The notes: a model not told the origin generated them from the letters alone. A stretch of 64,000 nucleotides of DNA from Pseudomonas sp. Leaf48 (GCF_001421885.1 NZ_LMLH01000012.1:333905-397904), one strand, 5' to 3'. Positions 35,497 to 44,964 are shown, counted from the first letter of the stretch. Program-made: numbers and translations.

Positions 35497-36849
35497 TTAG
35501 TGGGCCTGACAGTCGTTGATGGCCGCGCGTTCGGCACCGCCAAGGATATTGAACAGCAGGTTCAGCGTCAGGGCGCTGAGGGTGGCCATGGCGATACCGC
35601 TGTGGGTGATCGGGCTCATCCACACGGGCAGGTGGGCGAAAAACTCCGGACGCACCACCGGGATCAGGCCCATGCCGATGCTCACCGCCACCAGCAACTG
35701 GTTGCGCCGGTCACCGATGTCGGCCTCCTGCAGGATCTTGATCCCGGTGGCCGCGACCATGCCGAACATCGCAATGGCTGCGCCGCCGAGTACCGCTGGC
35801 GGAATCGAAGCCACCAGGAACGCGGCTTTGGGCAGCAGGCTCAGAACGATCAGCAAACCGCCGGCAACAATAGTCACCGAACGGCAGCGCACACCAGTCA
35901 TCTGCACCAGGCCAATGTTCTGGGCGAAGGAGGAGTGGGTGAAGGTATTGAAGAACCCGGCGAAAAACGAGGCACCGGCGTCGCAGAGCAAGCCGCGACG
36001 CAGCATCCGCGGGCAGACTTCCTGGCCGGTGATCTTGCCCAGTGCCAGGAACATCCCGGTGGATTCGACGAAAATGATCACCACCACCAGGCACATCGAA
36101 AGGATTGGTGCGAGTTCGAATTTCGGCATACCGAAATGCAGCGGTGTGACGAACTGCAGCCATGGCGCCTGGGCCATGCCACTGAGGTCGACCATGCCCA
36201 ACACACCGCACAGCACATAGCCCAGGCACATACCGATCAGCACGGAGATGTTGACCCAGAAACCGCGCATGAAGCGATGCACCAACAGGATGGTGCCCAG
36301 CACCAGCGCGGCGATGGTCAGGTAAATCGGTGAACCGAATTGAGTCGCGGCCGCTCCACCGCCAGCCCAGTTTACGGCCACGGGGAACAGCGACAAACCG
36401 ATCGAGGTGATGACCGTGCCGGTCACCAGAGGCGGGAAGAAGCGTACGACTTTGGACATGAACGGCGCGATGAGCATGCCGAAGAAACCGGCGGCGATGG
36501 TCGCGCCAAAGATCCCTTGCATACCGATACCCGGCATGCCGGCCATGGCGACCATGCTGCCGACCGCGGCGAAACTGGCACCCATCATCACCGGCATGCG
36601 AATGCCCATGGGGCCGATGCCCAGCGACTGGACGATGGTGGCGATGCCGGCGACCAGCAGGTCGGCGTTGATCAGAAAGGCAATCTCTTCACGACTCAGG
36701 CCAGCAGCCTGTCCGATGATCAGCGGCACCGCAATGGCGCCACCGTACATCAGCAGAACATGTTGCAGACCGACCAGGATCAGTTGCAAAAGGGGCAAAC
36801 GCTGAATGGCGGGTGCGTCGGGGATGCGTGCTTGGGTTAGCTCGGACAT
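35497..36849 (-). CDS. NCS2-family xanthine/uric acid permease
   Basis: A 450-residue inner-membrane permease with about 12-14 segments of the nucleobase:cation symporter-2 family. Recognised motifs include GLQHVLLMYGG and the C-terminal QNIGLVQMTGVRCRSV. The neighbouring urate and allantoin genes point to xanthine or urate. ATG 36849 (MSELTQAR) has GAGGTG 5-10 bases upstream. It is separated from puuD by a REP pair and a hairpin, so it may have its own promoter. Confidence 0.9.
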   Translation of the reverse strand: MSELTQARIPDAPAIQRLPLLQLILVGLQHVLLMYGGAIAVPLIIGQAAGLSREEIAFLINADLLVAGIATIVQSLGIGPMGIRMPVMMGASFAAVGSMVAMAGMPGIGMQGIFGATIAAGFFGMLIAPFMSKVVRFFPPLVTGTVITSIGLSLFPVAVNWAGGGAAATQFGSPIYLTIAALVLGTILLVHRFMRGFWVNISVLIGMCLGYVLCGVLGMVDLSGMAQAPWLQFVTPLHFGMPKFELAPILSMCLVVVIIFVESTGMFLALGKITGQEVCPRMLRRGLLCDAGASFFAGFFNTFTHSSFAQNIGLVQMTGVRCRSVTIVAGGLLIVLSLLPKAAFLVASIPPAVLGGAAIAMFGMVAATGIKILQEADIGDRRNQLLVAVSIGMGLIPVVRPEFFAHLPVWMSPITHSGIAMATLSALTLNLLFNILGGAERAAINDCQAH

Positions 36850-36899
36850 GCAACACCTCGGATCTTTTTTATTCTTGTGATTTCGTGCATCAGGGAGAT

Positions 36900-37032
36900 C
36901 TGTGGCGAGGGGGTTTGCCCCCGTTGGGTTGCGAAGCAGCCCCAAAACCGACAATTGCGTTGCGTCTGAGAGATCGCATCCGCAGGTTTTACGACTGCTT
37001 CGCAGTCGAACGGGGGCGAGCCCCCTCGCCAC
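36900..37032. repeat. REP doublet of the GGCGAGGGGGC family
   Basis: TGTGGCGAGGGGGTTTGCCC and its inverse, with GAAGCAGC/GCTTCGC inner pairing, between puuD and the permease. Confidence 0.88.
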
Positions 37033-37058
37033 AAAAGCCCGTTTTCACGGGCTTTTGT
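37032..37058 (-). terminator. Hairpin after puuD
   Basis: CAAAAGCCCGT-GAAA-ACGGGCTTTTG begins six bases after the puuD stop. Its U-rich 3' arm makes a likely terminator. Confidence 0.75.
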
Positions 37059-37063
37059 TTTGC

Positions 37064-38368
37064 TTAGTTGGTCGGAGCTCCCTGCACAATCCAGGCACCG
37101 ATCAGATCACGTTCCTGCTGGGTCATCTGGGTGATGTTGCCCAGTGGCATGATCTGGCTGGTGACGGCTTGAGCCTGGATGCGCGCAGCGTTCTGGCGGA
37201 TCTGCTCGGGGGTGTCGAGCATCACGCCGGCAGGCGCTGCGCTGAACAGCGGGCTGGTAGGTTTGGCCGAGTGACACACTGCGCAACGTTCCTGAATCAC
37301 ACTGTGCACCTTGTCGAAACCAGGGCCGGCGTTGGACGCTTGGGCCGGTGCGGCTGCGGGTGCCTCTGCAGGTTTCGCTTCAGCCGGTTTCAAGCCACCG
37401 CCCACTGCTGTTTCCGGCAGCGGCTGGTACTCGATCGCAGCGGGTGCCTTGGCCACTTCAGGGGCGTTGGACATCGGCTTCGGACCGGTTACATAAGCCA
37501 GGCAAATCATGCCGACGGCTGCCACTGGCAGGGTCCAGGCAAACTTGTGGCTGTCGTGACGGGTGTTGAAGTAGTGACGCACCAGCACCGCAAACACCGC
37601 GATCCCGGCCAGGATCAGCCAGTTGTATTGGCTGCCATAGGTGCTCGGGAAGTGGTTGCTGATCATGATGAACAGCACCGGCAGGGTGAAGTAGTTGTTG
37701 TGACGCGAACGCAGCAGGCCTTTGGCCGGCAGCGCCGGATCGGGCGTGCGGTTTTCGGCAATCGCCGCCACCAGTGCGCGCTGCGCCGGCATGATGATGC
37801 GGAACACGTTGCCGACCATGATGGTGCCGATGATCGCGCCGACGTGCAGGTACGCACCACGACCGCTGAACACCTTGCTGAAGCCGTAGGCCGCGCCGAT
37901 GATCAATACGAACAGGATGAAACCCAGCAGGGCAGGGCGTTTGCCCAGGGCCGAGTCGCAGAGGAAGGAGTAGACGAACCAGCCGACGAACAGTGAGCCG
38001 ATGCCCAGCAGAACGCCTTCAGGGCCGGTCAGGCTGCTGCCTGGGGCCAGCAGGTAGAGCGTCGGGTTGGAATAGAACACCACGCACAGCAGCGCGATAC
38101 CCGACATCCAGGTGAAGTAGGCTTCCCATTTGAACCAGTGCAGGTTGTCCGGCATGGTCGGTGGAGCCAGTTTGTATTTTTCCAGGTGGTAGATACCGCC
38201 GCCGTGGATCGCCCACAAATCACCGGCCAGACCACTTTTCGGGTTGACCCGATTGAGGTTGTTTTCCAGCCAGACGAAATAGAACGATGCGCCGATCCAG
38301 GCCACACCAGTAATCATATGAACCCAGCGTACGCTCAGGTTCAGCCATTCCAACAAATGTGCTTCCAC
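37064..38368 (-). CDS. puuD: Urate hydroxylase PuuD with cytochrome c domain
   Basis: A 434-residue membrane enzyme that oxidises urate to 5-hydroxyisourate. Its N-terminal ~290 residues hold about eight hydrophobic segments. A proline/alanine-rich linker then leads to a cytochrome c domain with heme motif CAVCH (Cys362, Cys365, His366) and an axial Met region near QIMPLGN. Electrons probably go to a terminal oxidase rather than directly to oxygen, as known for PuuD. It is in the operon with the downstream steps. Confidence 0.94.
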   Translation of the reverse strand: MEAHLLEWLNLSVRWVHMITGVAWIGASFYFVWLENNLNRVNPKSGLAGDLWAIHGGGIYHLEKYKLAPPTMPDNLHWFKWEAYFTWMSGIALLCVVFYSNPTLYLLAPGSSLTGPEGVLLGIGSLFVGWFVYSFLCDSALGKRPALLGFILFVLIIGAAYGFSKVFSGRGAYLHVGAIIGTIMVGNVFRIIMPAQRALVAAIAENRTPDPALPAKGLLRSRHNNYFTLPVLFIMISNHFPSTYGSQYNWLILAGIAVFAVLVRHYFNTRHDSHKFAWTLPVAAVGMICLAYVTGPKPMSNAPEVAKAPAAIEYQPLPETAVGGGLKPAEAKPAEAPAAAPAQASNAGPGFDKVHSVIQERCAVCHSAKPTSPLFSAAPAGVMLDTPEQIRQNAARIQAQAVTSQIMPLGNITQMTQQERDLIGAWIVQGAPTN

Positions 38369-38418
38369 AGTCTTTACCTCTCGCCTGTCACTCTGTTGTC
38401 GAGTGATCAGACCTTCTC

Positions 38419-38922
38419 TTATTGGTGGGGGGCGAGGACCAAACGCTCTTCCTCTTTGAAAAAATGCTCATCGCAGTTATTGCCTGTGCCACTGCGATCA
38501 ACCACCAGGAAGTCATCCCGCTTTTCGATCGTCAGCACCGGGTGGTGCCAGACGCCGCGATGGTAATTGATGCCCTGCCTGCCGTTGGTGACGAAGGCGC
38601 GGACCAAGCCTGATACAGGTTCATCGCCAACTGGCGCGACCACGATCAGAAAGGGGTTGCCGAGCAGCGGAATGAAAGCCTGGCTGCCCAGCGGATGACG
38701 CTCCAGCATGCTCACGGTCAGCGGCATGTCCTGCGCGTCGGCGCGGAAGATGCTGATGATCGCGTTGTCTTCTGGCGTGGCGGTTTCAACCGTCGCCAGT
38801 TTATGGAAGCGCATGGTCGAACCGTTGTTGATCATGAAGTGATCGCTGCCGTCGGTTTCGATCACGTCACCGAAAGGGGCGAAGGCTTCTTTGGTCAGCG
38901 GTTCAATCGTCAGTGTGCGCAT
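38419..38922 (-). CDS. allA: Ureidoglycolate lyase AllA
   Basis: A 167-residue cupin-type enzyme that splits ureidoglycolate into glyoxylate and urea. Motifs include MRTLTIEPLTKEAFAPFGDV at the start and INYHRGVWHHPVL with likely metal ligands. ATG 38922 is chosen; a longer reading would enter the REP region. It lies downstream of alc, matching substrate order. Confidence 0.92.
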   Translation of the reverse strand: MRTLTIEPLTKEAFAPFGDVIETDGSDHFMINNGSTMRFHKLATVETATPEDNAIISIFRADAQDMPLTVSMLERHPLGSQAFIPLLGNPFLIVVAPVGDEPVSGLVRAFVTNGRQGINYHRGVWHHPVLTIEKRDDFLVVDRSGTGNNCDEHFFKEEERLVLAPHQ

Positions 38923-38965
38923 GCTGTTCTTCTTTTCGTTGAGTTCTGTGTTGTTGGTTCTGACG

Positions 38966-39034
38966 CCTTCGCGAGCAAGCCCGCTCCCACATTTGGAATG
39001 CATTCCCCTGTGGGAGCGGGCTTGCTCGCGAAGG
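38966..39034. repeat. REP pair between alc and allA
   Basis: CCTTCGCGAGCAAGCCCGCT and its inverse face outward-in with only 17 bases between them. It interrupts the purine operon and may modulate message stability. Confidence 0.88.
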
Positions 39035-39043
39035 GCGCGCCGC

Positions 39044-40039
39044 TTATTTAGCGACCTTGCCCAAGACGCGCAGGCGGCTAACACCACCATCCGGGAACAC
39101 GTTCAGGCGGATGTGGGTGATCGGGCCCAGTGCCTTGATCTGCTCGGCGAAGGTGTGTTCGGCGTGCATTTCCAGTTTCTGGCTTGGCAGCAGTTCGCGC
39201 CAGAACAGCGACTGGGTTTCGATCTGGCTGTCGGTACCGCCCTTCACGAACGCGCCCTGGATCGAGCAGCTGTCCGGGTAGTTACCCTTGAAGTGCAGGG
39301 TGTCGACCACGACTTTCTCGACTTCGCCAGCATGACCCAGCGCGACGATTACCCAGTCATTGCCCGGGGTACGACGACGTGCGGTTTCCCAACCGTCGCC
39401 CATGTTGATACCACGGCCCGGGTTGAGGATGTTGCTCATGCGGCCGAAGTGTTCATCGGAGCAGGCGAGGGCGCGGCCACCGTTGAGGGCTGCGGCCAGG
39501 TCGACTTGCTCGTTGTCGCCCACAGCGGACCAGTCGCGGTGTGGCACGCCGTACACGCGCAGGCGGGCTACACCACCATCCGGGTAGATGTTGAAGCGCA
39601 GGTGGCTGAACGCCTGGTCGTTGTTGATTTCGTGATAGTGGTGGCTGTTGCCCTGCAACTCGACGGCAGACAGCACTTCAGTCCACTGGGTATTGTCGTC
39701 GGGTTCGCCCGACGCCAGGAAGCAGGCTTCCAGGGACGCCGATGGCGGGAAGTTACCGGTGAAGAATGAAGTGTCGATGTCCACGCCCTTGATCGAACCA
39801 GGCACGCCCAGGCGGATTACCGCGCTGTCGTAGCCTTCGAAGCGCTTGCGGCGCGACTCCCAGCCGTCCATCCACTTGCCGTTGTCATCGAACACGCCCT
39901 CCTTCCACACGGCCGGGGTCGGTTGGAACAGACGGTTGGCGTCTGCGAACCAGTCATCGGTGACCGAGATGATTTTGGTGCCCAGGCGGGCGTCGGCCAG
40001 GTTGACGAACTTCTCGAAAGGTACGGCGTAAGCTTTCAT
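39044..40039 (-). CDS. alc: Allantoicase
   Basis: A 331-residue enzyme that converts allantoate to ureidoglycolate and urea. It is built from two similar beta-sandwich halves, visible in the repeated WxxRRRxPGND/GW-E-RR and [13 protein letters not shown] / [12 protein letters not shown] patterns. Length matches the family. It follows uraD by 89 bases on the same strand. Confidence 0.93.
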   Translation of the reverse strand: MKAYAVPFEKFVNLADARLGTKIISVTDDWFADANRLFQPTPAVWKEGVFDDNGKWMDGWESRRKRFEGYDSAVIRLGVPGSIKGVDIDTSFFTGNFPPSASLEACFLASGEPDDNTQWTEVLSAVELQGNSHHYHEINNDQAFSHLRFNIYPDGGVARLRVYGVPHRDWSAVGDNEQVDLAAALNGGRALACSDEHFGRMSNILNPGRGINMGDGWETARRRTPGNDWVIVALGHAGEVEKVVVDTLHFKGNYPDSCSIQGAFVKGGTDSQIETQSLFWRELLPSQKLEMHAEHTFAEQIKALGPITHIRLNVFPDGGVSRLRVLGKVAK

Positions 40040-40128
40040 TCTTCTTGTCTGCCTTTAATAAGTTGGCTTGGGATGCTTGCAGGGCCCTGGTCGATTTCGA
40101 CGTTCATGAATTCGCAGGGCCAGGCTCG

Positions 40129-40644
40129 CTATAGGGTCAGTAAACGGAACAGGGCGATCTTGTTGATCTCCGCCAGCGCGCATTTGAACTCGGTGTCGAC
40201 CGGGTTGTGGATGCGCGTTTCGAACGCCGCGAGGATCTGATGCCGGTTGCTGCCTTTTACCGCCATGATGAAGGGAAACTTGAACTTGGCCTTGTAGGCG
40301 TCGTTCAGCTCGGTGAAGCGCTGGAACTCTTCGGCCGTGCATTGGTGAATACCGGCGCCAGCCTGTTCATTGGTGCTGGCTTCGGTCAACTCGCCCTGGA
40401 CGGCAGCTTTGCCGGCCAGGTCCGGGTGAGCGTTGATCAGGGCCAGCTGGCTTTCGTGATCAGCGCTCAACAGGATGTCGCTCATGCGCTGGTGCAGGGT
40501 TTCGATCTGGTCGATCGAAGCATCCTGGCCCAGGTCGAAAGCCTTTTCGGCCACCCATGGCGAATGTTCGTAGATGTCGGCGAAGGCTGCGACGAAGGCG
40601 TCGCGGCTCAGGGTCGAGGGTTTCAGGCTTTGAAAGGTGCTCAT
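40129..40644 (-). CDS. uraD: OHCU decarboxylase UraD
   Basis: A 171-residue helical enzyme that decarboxylates 2-oxo-4-hydroxy-4-carboxy-5-ureidoimidazoline to S-allantoin. Conserved HPDLAGK (with the catalytic His nearby) and KFPFIMAVKG-NRHQIL are seen. Its ATG overlaps the puuE stop by four bases (ATGA), so the two are coupled. Confidence 0.94.
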   Translation of the reverse strand: MSTFQSLKPSTLSRDAFVAAFADIYEHSPWVAEKAFDLGQDASIDQIETLHQRMSDILLSADHESQLALINAHPDLAGKAAVQGELTEASTNEQAGAGIHQCTAEEFQRFTELNDAYKAKFKFPFIMAVKGSNRHQILAAFETRIHNPVDTEFKCALAEINKIALFRLLTL

Positions 40645-41567
40645 TTGGCGGCCCCTTGGCACGGGTGGGTTTGTTGCCAGTGGCGTGCGATGTCGACGCG
40701 ACGGCTGAACCACACCTGTTCATGACTTTTAGCGTATTCGATAAAGCGCTTGAGCGAAGCCAGTCGCGCCGGACGGCCGATCAATCGGCAGTGCAGGCCG
40801 ATCGACAGCATCTTCGGTGCTTCGGCGCCCTCGGCGTAGAGCACATCGAACGCATCCTTGAGGTATTCGAAGAAATCGTCGCCCTTGTTGAAGCCCTGGA
40901 CCTGGGTGAAGCGCATGTCGTTGGTGTCCAGGGTGTACGGGATCACCAGGTGCGGCTTGCCGGTCGGGTTGTTCGGTTCCCAGTAGGGCAGGTCGTCGTC
41001 ATAGGTGTCGCTGTCGTAGAGGAAGCCACCTTCCTCCATCACCAGGCGTCGGGTATTGGGGCCAGTGCGGCCGGTGTACCAGCCCAACGGGCGCTCGCCG
41101 GTGATTTCGGTGAGGATGCGGATCGCTTCGAGCATGTGCTCGCGCTCTTCGGCTTCGTCCATGTACTGGTAGTCGATCCAGCGGTAGCCGTGGCTGCAGA
41201 TCTCGTGGCCGGCATCGACCATGGCGCGGATCACATCCGGGTGGCGCTGGGCGGCCATGGCCACGGCGAAGACGGTCAGTGGAATGTCGAATTCCTTGAA
41301 CAGTTTCAGAATCCGCCAGACGCCGGTGCGGCTGCCATACTCGTAGAGCGATTCCATGCTCATGTTACGTGCGCCTTGCAGCGGCTGGGCGGAAACCATT
41401 TCCGAGAGGAAGGCCTCGGACTCTTTGTCGCCGTGCAGGATATTGCGCTCGCCACCTTCTTCGTAATTGAGCACGAAGGACAGTGCGATGCGGGCATTGC
41501 CAGGCCAGTGTGGGTGCGGAGGGTTACTGCCGTAACCGACCAGGTCGCGTGGGTAGTCAGCGCTCAC
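40641..41567 (-). CDS. puuE: Allantoinase PuuE, NodB-like
   Basis: A 308-residue metal-independent allantoinase of the polysaccharide-deacetylase fold, which opens allantoin to allantoate. It contains GYGSNPPHPHWPG near the N-terminus and HGYRWIDYQYMDEAEERE. It is the first gene of the operon puuE-uraD-alc-allA-puuD. A predicted TTGTATACAA operator lies 85 bases upstream. Confidence 0.94.
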   Translation of the reverse strand: MSADYPRDLVGYGSNPPHPHWPGNARIALSFVLNYEEGGERNILHGDKESEAFLSEMVSAQPLQGARNMSMESLYEYGSRTGVWRILKLFKEFDIPLTVFAVAMAAQRHPDVIRAMVDAGHEICSHGYRWIDYQYMDEAEEREHMLEAIRILTEITGERPLGWYTGRTGPNTRRLVMEEGGFLYDSDTYDDDLPYWEPNNPTGKPHLVIPYTLDTNDMRFTQVQGFNKGDDFFEYLKDAFDVLYAEGAEAPKMLSIGLHCRLIGRPARLASLKRFIEYAKSHEQVWFSRRVDIARHWQQTHPCQGAAK

Positions 41568-41651
41568 TGCAGTCTTCCTTCTTGTTCGTGTTGACAGGTT
41601 GTGTGGCGCGCCTGAAGTAATTGAAAGGCTGGCGTCACAGCGATGGAGTGA

Positions 41652-41661
41652 TTGTATACAA
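41652..41661. promoter_or_regulatory. Predicted operator before puuE
   Basis: TTGTATACAA is a perfect 10-base palindrome of the FadR/VanR GntR type. It sits in the AT-rich stretch upstream of puuE. Confidence 0.7.
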
Positions 41662-41857
41662 CTTTATATTCACTTTGTAAGCCTGAATTTTCGCATTTTT
41701 AACCAGCTGTCATCTTTTGCTGTTATGCGCATAGGTCTGCAATAAATCTGCCTGAACGGTCAGCGACTGAATAAGAGGTGTAACAGCGGTCAGATTTGGC
41801 TTCAGATGGGTGATAAATGGACCGATGGCCGGAGAGGTGGGAAAAATGTCGTTTTTA

Positions 41858-41867
41858 TTGTGTACAA
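41858..41867. promoter_or_regulatory. Predicted operator before the HIU hydrolase gene
   Basis: TTGTGTACAA (within ATTGTGTACAAT) differs by one base from the puuE site. The rest of the 431-base divergent spacer holds no gene that I can support. Confidence 0.68.
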
Positions 41868-41998
41868 TTTTTATGGAAAATGTCTTAATCAGTCGCTCGC
41901 CGCAGCTTTTCGTGCTCCGAATCGGTGCGGTCTCCTTTTCAACTGACTTCGGGAGGCGCGAGGTCTGACTGCTCCATGCAGGCAGGCGCGCAGAATCA

Positions 41999-42352
41999 AT
42001 GGGACGTTTGACTACACACGTTTTGGACGCAGCACACGGTTGCCCGGGCAGCTCGATCAAGGTCGAGTTGTACCGCGTTGAAGGCTCGCAGCTGGAATTG
42101 GTCGCCAGCGCGATCACCAACAGCGATGGTCGGGTCGATGCGCCGTTGCTGCAAGGTGATGACTACCGTACCGGGGTCTATCAGGTTCAGTTTCACGCTG
42201 GCGATTATTACCGCGCCCGGGGCGTTCAACTGCCGGAACCGGCATTTCTGGATGTGGTGGTGCTGCGCTTTGGCATATCCGCCGAGCAGGATCACTACCA
42301 CGTGCCATTGCTGATTTCGCCTTACAGCTATTCCACCTATCGCGGCAGCTGA
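41999..42352 (+). CDS. 5-hydroxyisourate hydrolase (transthyretin-like)
   Basis: A 117-residue tetrameric enzyme that hydrolyses the PuuD product to OHCU. It has the N-terminal TTHVLDAAHG (His7), a central arginine and the C-terminal signature YRGS (114-117). It is divergent from puuE across a shared regulatory spacer and completes the urate-to-allantoin steps with PuuD and UraD. Confidence 0.94.
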   Translation: MGRLTTHVLDAAHGCPGSSIKVELYRVEGSQLELVASAITNSDGRVDAPLLQGDDYRTGVYQVQFHAGDYYRARGVQLPEPAFLDVVVLRFGISAEQDHYHVPLLISPYSYSTYRGS

Positions 42353-42411
42353 TCCCCCAAGCAGCTGCCTCAGCCTGGAAGCGACTGCGCATATAGCTTC
42401 TTTGGTCTTTC

Positions 42412-42437
42412 GCCCGCTCACACTGCGGGCTTTTTTT
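42412..42437 (+). terminator. Terminator of the HIU hydrolase gene
   Basis: GCCCGC-TCACACT-GCGGGC is followed by seven T residues. Confidence 0.9.
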
Positions 42438-42469
42438 CGTCTGGAGAAAACTGGTGTTTGTGAAGCCGT

Positions 42470-42563
42470 CTTCGCGAGCAAGCCCGCTCCCACACTGGAT
42501 CACCCTCGAACGCAAATACCATGTTCGCTGACAATCAACTGTGGGAGCGGGCTTGCTCGCGAA
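42470..42563. repeat. REP doublet
   Basis: TTCGCGAGCAAGCCCGCTCC faces TGTGGGAGCGGGCTTGCTCG across about 48 bases, between converging genes. Confidence 0.9.
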
Positions 42564-42581
42564 GCGCTTAGCTTCAGGCTT

Positions 42582-43208
42582 TTAGCGGCTAAGTAGAGAC
42601 GCCGCCCCCGCGCCACCGAACAATCCGGCACTGATCCGGTTGAACCAGCTCTGTCCCTTGCCGCTGCGCAGATATCGCGCCGCACCATTGGCGCCGAGGC
42701 CGTAGGCCAGCTTGCACAGCAGGTCGAGCACGGTCCAGGTCACAATCATCACCAGCAACTGCGGCAGGAACGGCTGCTCGGCACTCAGGAACTGCGGCAG
42801 GAAAGCGGCGAAGAACAGAATGTCTTTGGGATTGCTCGCGCCCAGCATGAACGCGCGCCCGAACAGCGCACGAAAGCGTGGCACCGGCGCAGCCTGTGGT
42901 ACTTGCGCGCCATGGGCGGGCAGGCGTGACTGCTGCCAGCTTTGCCACGCGAGATAGAACAGGTACAGCGCGCCGAGGATTTTCAAGGCACTGAACAGCT
43001 GCTCCGAGGCCAGCAACAACGCACCCAGGCCCAGTGCCGAAGCGCTGAGCAGGCAGATCGAGGCCGACACTCCGCCCAGAAAGGCCGGGTAGGAACGGCG
43101 CAGGCCGTAATTCAGGCTGTTGCTGATCATCAGCAAAGACAGGGGGCCCGGGATCAATATCACTATCAGCGCAGCGCCGCTGAACAGCAGCCAGGTTTCC
43201 AGACTCAT
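42582..43208 (-). CDS. LysE/RhtB-family amino-acid exporter
   Basis: A 208-residue inner-membrane protein with about six hydrophobic segments. Family features include the N-terminal IPGPLSLLMISNSL and GASNPKDILFFAAFLPQFL. Members export lysine, homoserine, threonine or similar; the substrate here is unknown. ATG 43208 follows GGAGG. It lies downstream of the NCS2 permease, with a terminator between them. Confidence 0.88.
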   Translation of the reverse strand: MSLETWLLFSGAALIVILIPGPLSLLMISNSLNYGLRRSYPAFLGGVSASICLLSASALGLGALLLASEQLFSALKILGALYLFYLAWQSWQQSRLPAHGAQVPQAAPVPRFRALFGRAFMLGASNPKDILFFAAFLPQFLSAEQPFLPQLLVMIVTWTVLDLLCKLAYGLGANGAARYLRSGKGQSWFNRISAGLFGGAGAASLLSR

Positions 43209-43230
43209 CACTTTCCTCCATTTGCACAAA

Positions 43231-43256
43231 AGCCTCACCCGACGGGGTGAGGCTGT
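43231..43256 (-). terminator. Terminator of the NCS2 permease gene
   Basis: On the minus strand AGCCTCACCC-CGTC-GGGTGAGGCTTTT. It lies within 25 bases of the exporter start codon. Confidence 0.8.
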
Positions 43257-43273
43257 TTTCAAGCCTTGATGGC

Positions 43274-44623
43274 TTACAAGAAGATGAACTTGGCGATGAA
43301 GATCGCGCAGAGCACCCACAGACTGACGGAAATTTCCTTGTATTTGCCAGTGCCGGCCTTCAACGCCACGTAGGTGATGAAGCCCAGTGCGATGCCGTCG
43401 GCGACCGAAAAGGTCAGCGGCATCATGATCGCTGTGACGATTGCCGGAATGCTGTCGGTCGCTTCATCCCATTCGATGTGGGCCATGCCGCCCATCATCA
43501 GCATCGCCACGTAGATCAGCGCGCCAGCGGTTGCATAGGCCGGAATCATTCCTGCCAGTGGAGCAAAAAACATGGCTGCGATAAACAGCACGCCAACAGT
43601 GACGGCGGTAAGACCGGTGCGACCACCCGCAGCAACACCAGCAGCACTTTCCACATAGCTGGTGACCGGCGGAACACCGACCACGGCGCCGAATACGCTG
43701 GATGCACTGTCGGCTTTCATGGCACGCGAAAGGTTTTCGATGCGGCCGTCAGCGCCTACCAGATTGGCACGCTGGGCAACGCCCATCAAGGTGCCGGCGG
43801 TGTCGAACATGTGTACAAAGAGAAATGCCAGGACCACGCTGATCATGCTGACATTGAACACGCCGGCGACATTCATGGCCATCCAGGTCGGAGCCAGGCT
43901 CGGCGGTGCCGACATGATGCCCTCATAGTGCACCAGGCCCAGGCCCCAGCCGGCGAGAGTCACGGTGATAATGCTGATCAGGATTGCGCCGAACACCCGG
44001 TGATAACTGAGGATGGCGATCATCAGGAAGCACACGGCAGCCAGCAGCGGGCCGGGTTCGCGCAGGGAACCGAGCTTGATCAGGGTCGCCGGGCTATCGA
44101 CGACGATGCCTGCGGTTTTCAGGCCGATCAGCCCGAGAAACAGGCCAACGCCGGCGCCCATGGCGTAACGCAGGCTGACCGGAATGCTGTTGAGCAGCCA
44201 TTCACGAATCCGCGAGAACGTCAGGATCATGAACAGCACACCGGAAACGAACACCGCACCCAGAGCGGTTTCCCAGTTGTAGCCCATGGTGCCTACCACG
44301 GTGTAAGTGAAGAACGCATTGAGCCCCATGCCTGGAGCCAGGCCGACTGGCCAGTTCGCATACAGGCCCATCAACAGGCAACCCAGCGCGGCGGCGATGC
44401 AGGTGGCGACGAAGGCCGCACCGTGATCGATGCCGGCGTCGGCCATGATGTTGGGGTTGACGAAAATGATGTAGGCCATGGTGATGAAGGTTGTCAGACC
44501 GGCAATCAGCTCAGTCTTCACCGTGGTGCCATGCAAAGTGAGTTTGAACAGGCGTTCCAGCAAGCCATTGCGCAATGGCGGCGAGAGTTCCAGCGTCGAT
44601 GCATCGGATTTGCGGCTTTCCAC
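43274..44623 (-). CDS. NCS2-family purine-base permease (AzgA-like)
   Basis: A 449-residue inner-membrane permease, about 12-14 segments, of the adenine/guanine/hypoxanthine subgroup (TTFITMAYIIFVNPNIM, AFLFVHMFDTAGTLMGV). It starts at GTG 44623 with GAGGAG eight bases before. A third copy of the TTGTATACAA operator lies 129 bases upstream. This ties it to the purine catabolic genes. Confidence 0.92.
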   Translation of the reverse strand: MESRKSDASTLELSPPLRNGLLERLFKLTLHGTTVKTELIAGLTTFITMAYIIFVNPNIMADAGIDHGAAFVATCIAAALGCLLMGLYANWPVGLAPGMGLNAFFTYTVVGTMGYNWETALGAVFVSGVLFMILTFSRIREWLLNSIPVSLRYAMGAGVGLFLGLIGLKTAGIVVDSPATLIKLGSLREPGPLLAAVCFLMIAILSYHRVFGAILISIITVTLAGWGLGLVHYEGIMSAPPSLAPTWMAMNVAGVFNVSMISVVLAFLFVHMFDTAGTLMGVAQRANLVGADGRIENLSRAMKADSASSVFGAVVGVPPVTSYVESAAGVAAGGRTGLTAVTVGVLFIAAMFFAPLAGMIPAYATAGALIYVAMLMMGGMAHIEWDEATDSIPAIVTAIMMPLTFSVADGIALGFITYVALKAGTGKYKEISVSLWVLCAIFIAKFIFL

Positions 44624-44751
44624 AGCGAGTACTCCTCAAGAGTTTTATTGTTATTTCCAGGACCGGACCCATGAGGGTGGCAGCGGCCCATTGAGGCACT
44701 TGCGAATTTGTTGACCGGTTGGTCAGGAACTCGCACGAAGTGGATTATGCT

Positions 44752-44763
44752 TTTGTATACAAA
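44752..44763. promoter_or_regulatory. Predicted operator before the purine permease
   Basis: TTTGTATACAAA is a perfect 12-base palindrome containing the same TTGTATACAA core found at 41652. The spacer 44624-44984 otherwise holds a terminator and a REP pair. Confidence 0.7.
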
Positions 44764-44824
44764 GAAAGCAAATAATGTTTTCTATTCTGCTTACGAAAAG
44801 TTTGGAAATAGGGATATATGGGAC

Positions 44825-44856
44825 AAAAAAACCGGCGCGAAGGCCGGTTTTTTTTG
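44825..44856. terminator. Bidirectional-looking terminator
   Basis: AAAAAACCGGC-GCGAAG-GCCGGTTTTTTTT. It can end the glutaredoxin-like gene transcript on the minus strand. Confidence 0.85.
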
Positions 44857-44880
44857 TCTGAAGTTTGCGGTGCCTGCACC

Positions 44881-44964
44881 GGCCTCATCGCGGGCAAGCC
44901 CGCTCCCACAGGTTTTGCGAACGCCGCACATCACTGTGGGAGCGGGCTTGCCCGCGAAGAGGCC
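44881..44964. repeat. REP doublet
   Basis: GGCCTCATCGCGGGCAAGCC and its inverse around a short centre, just after the glutaredoxin-like gene. Confidence 0.9.
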
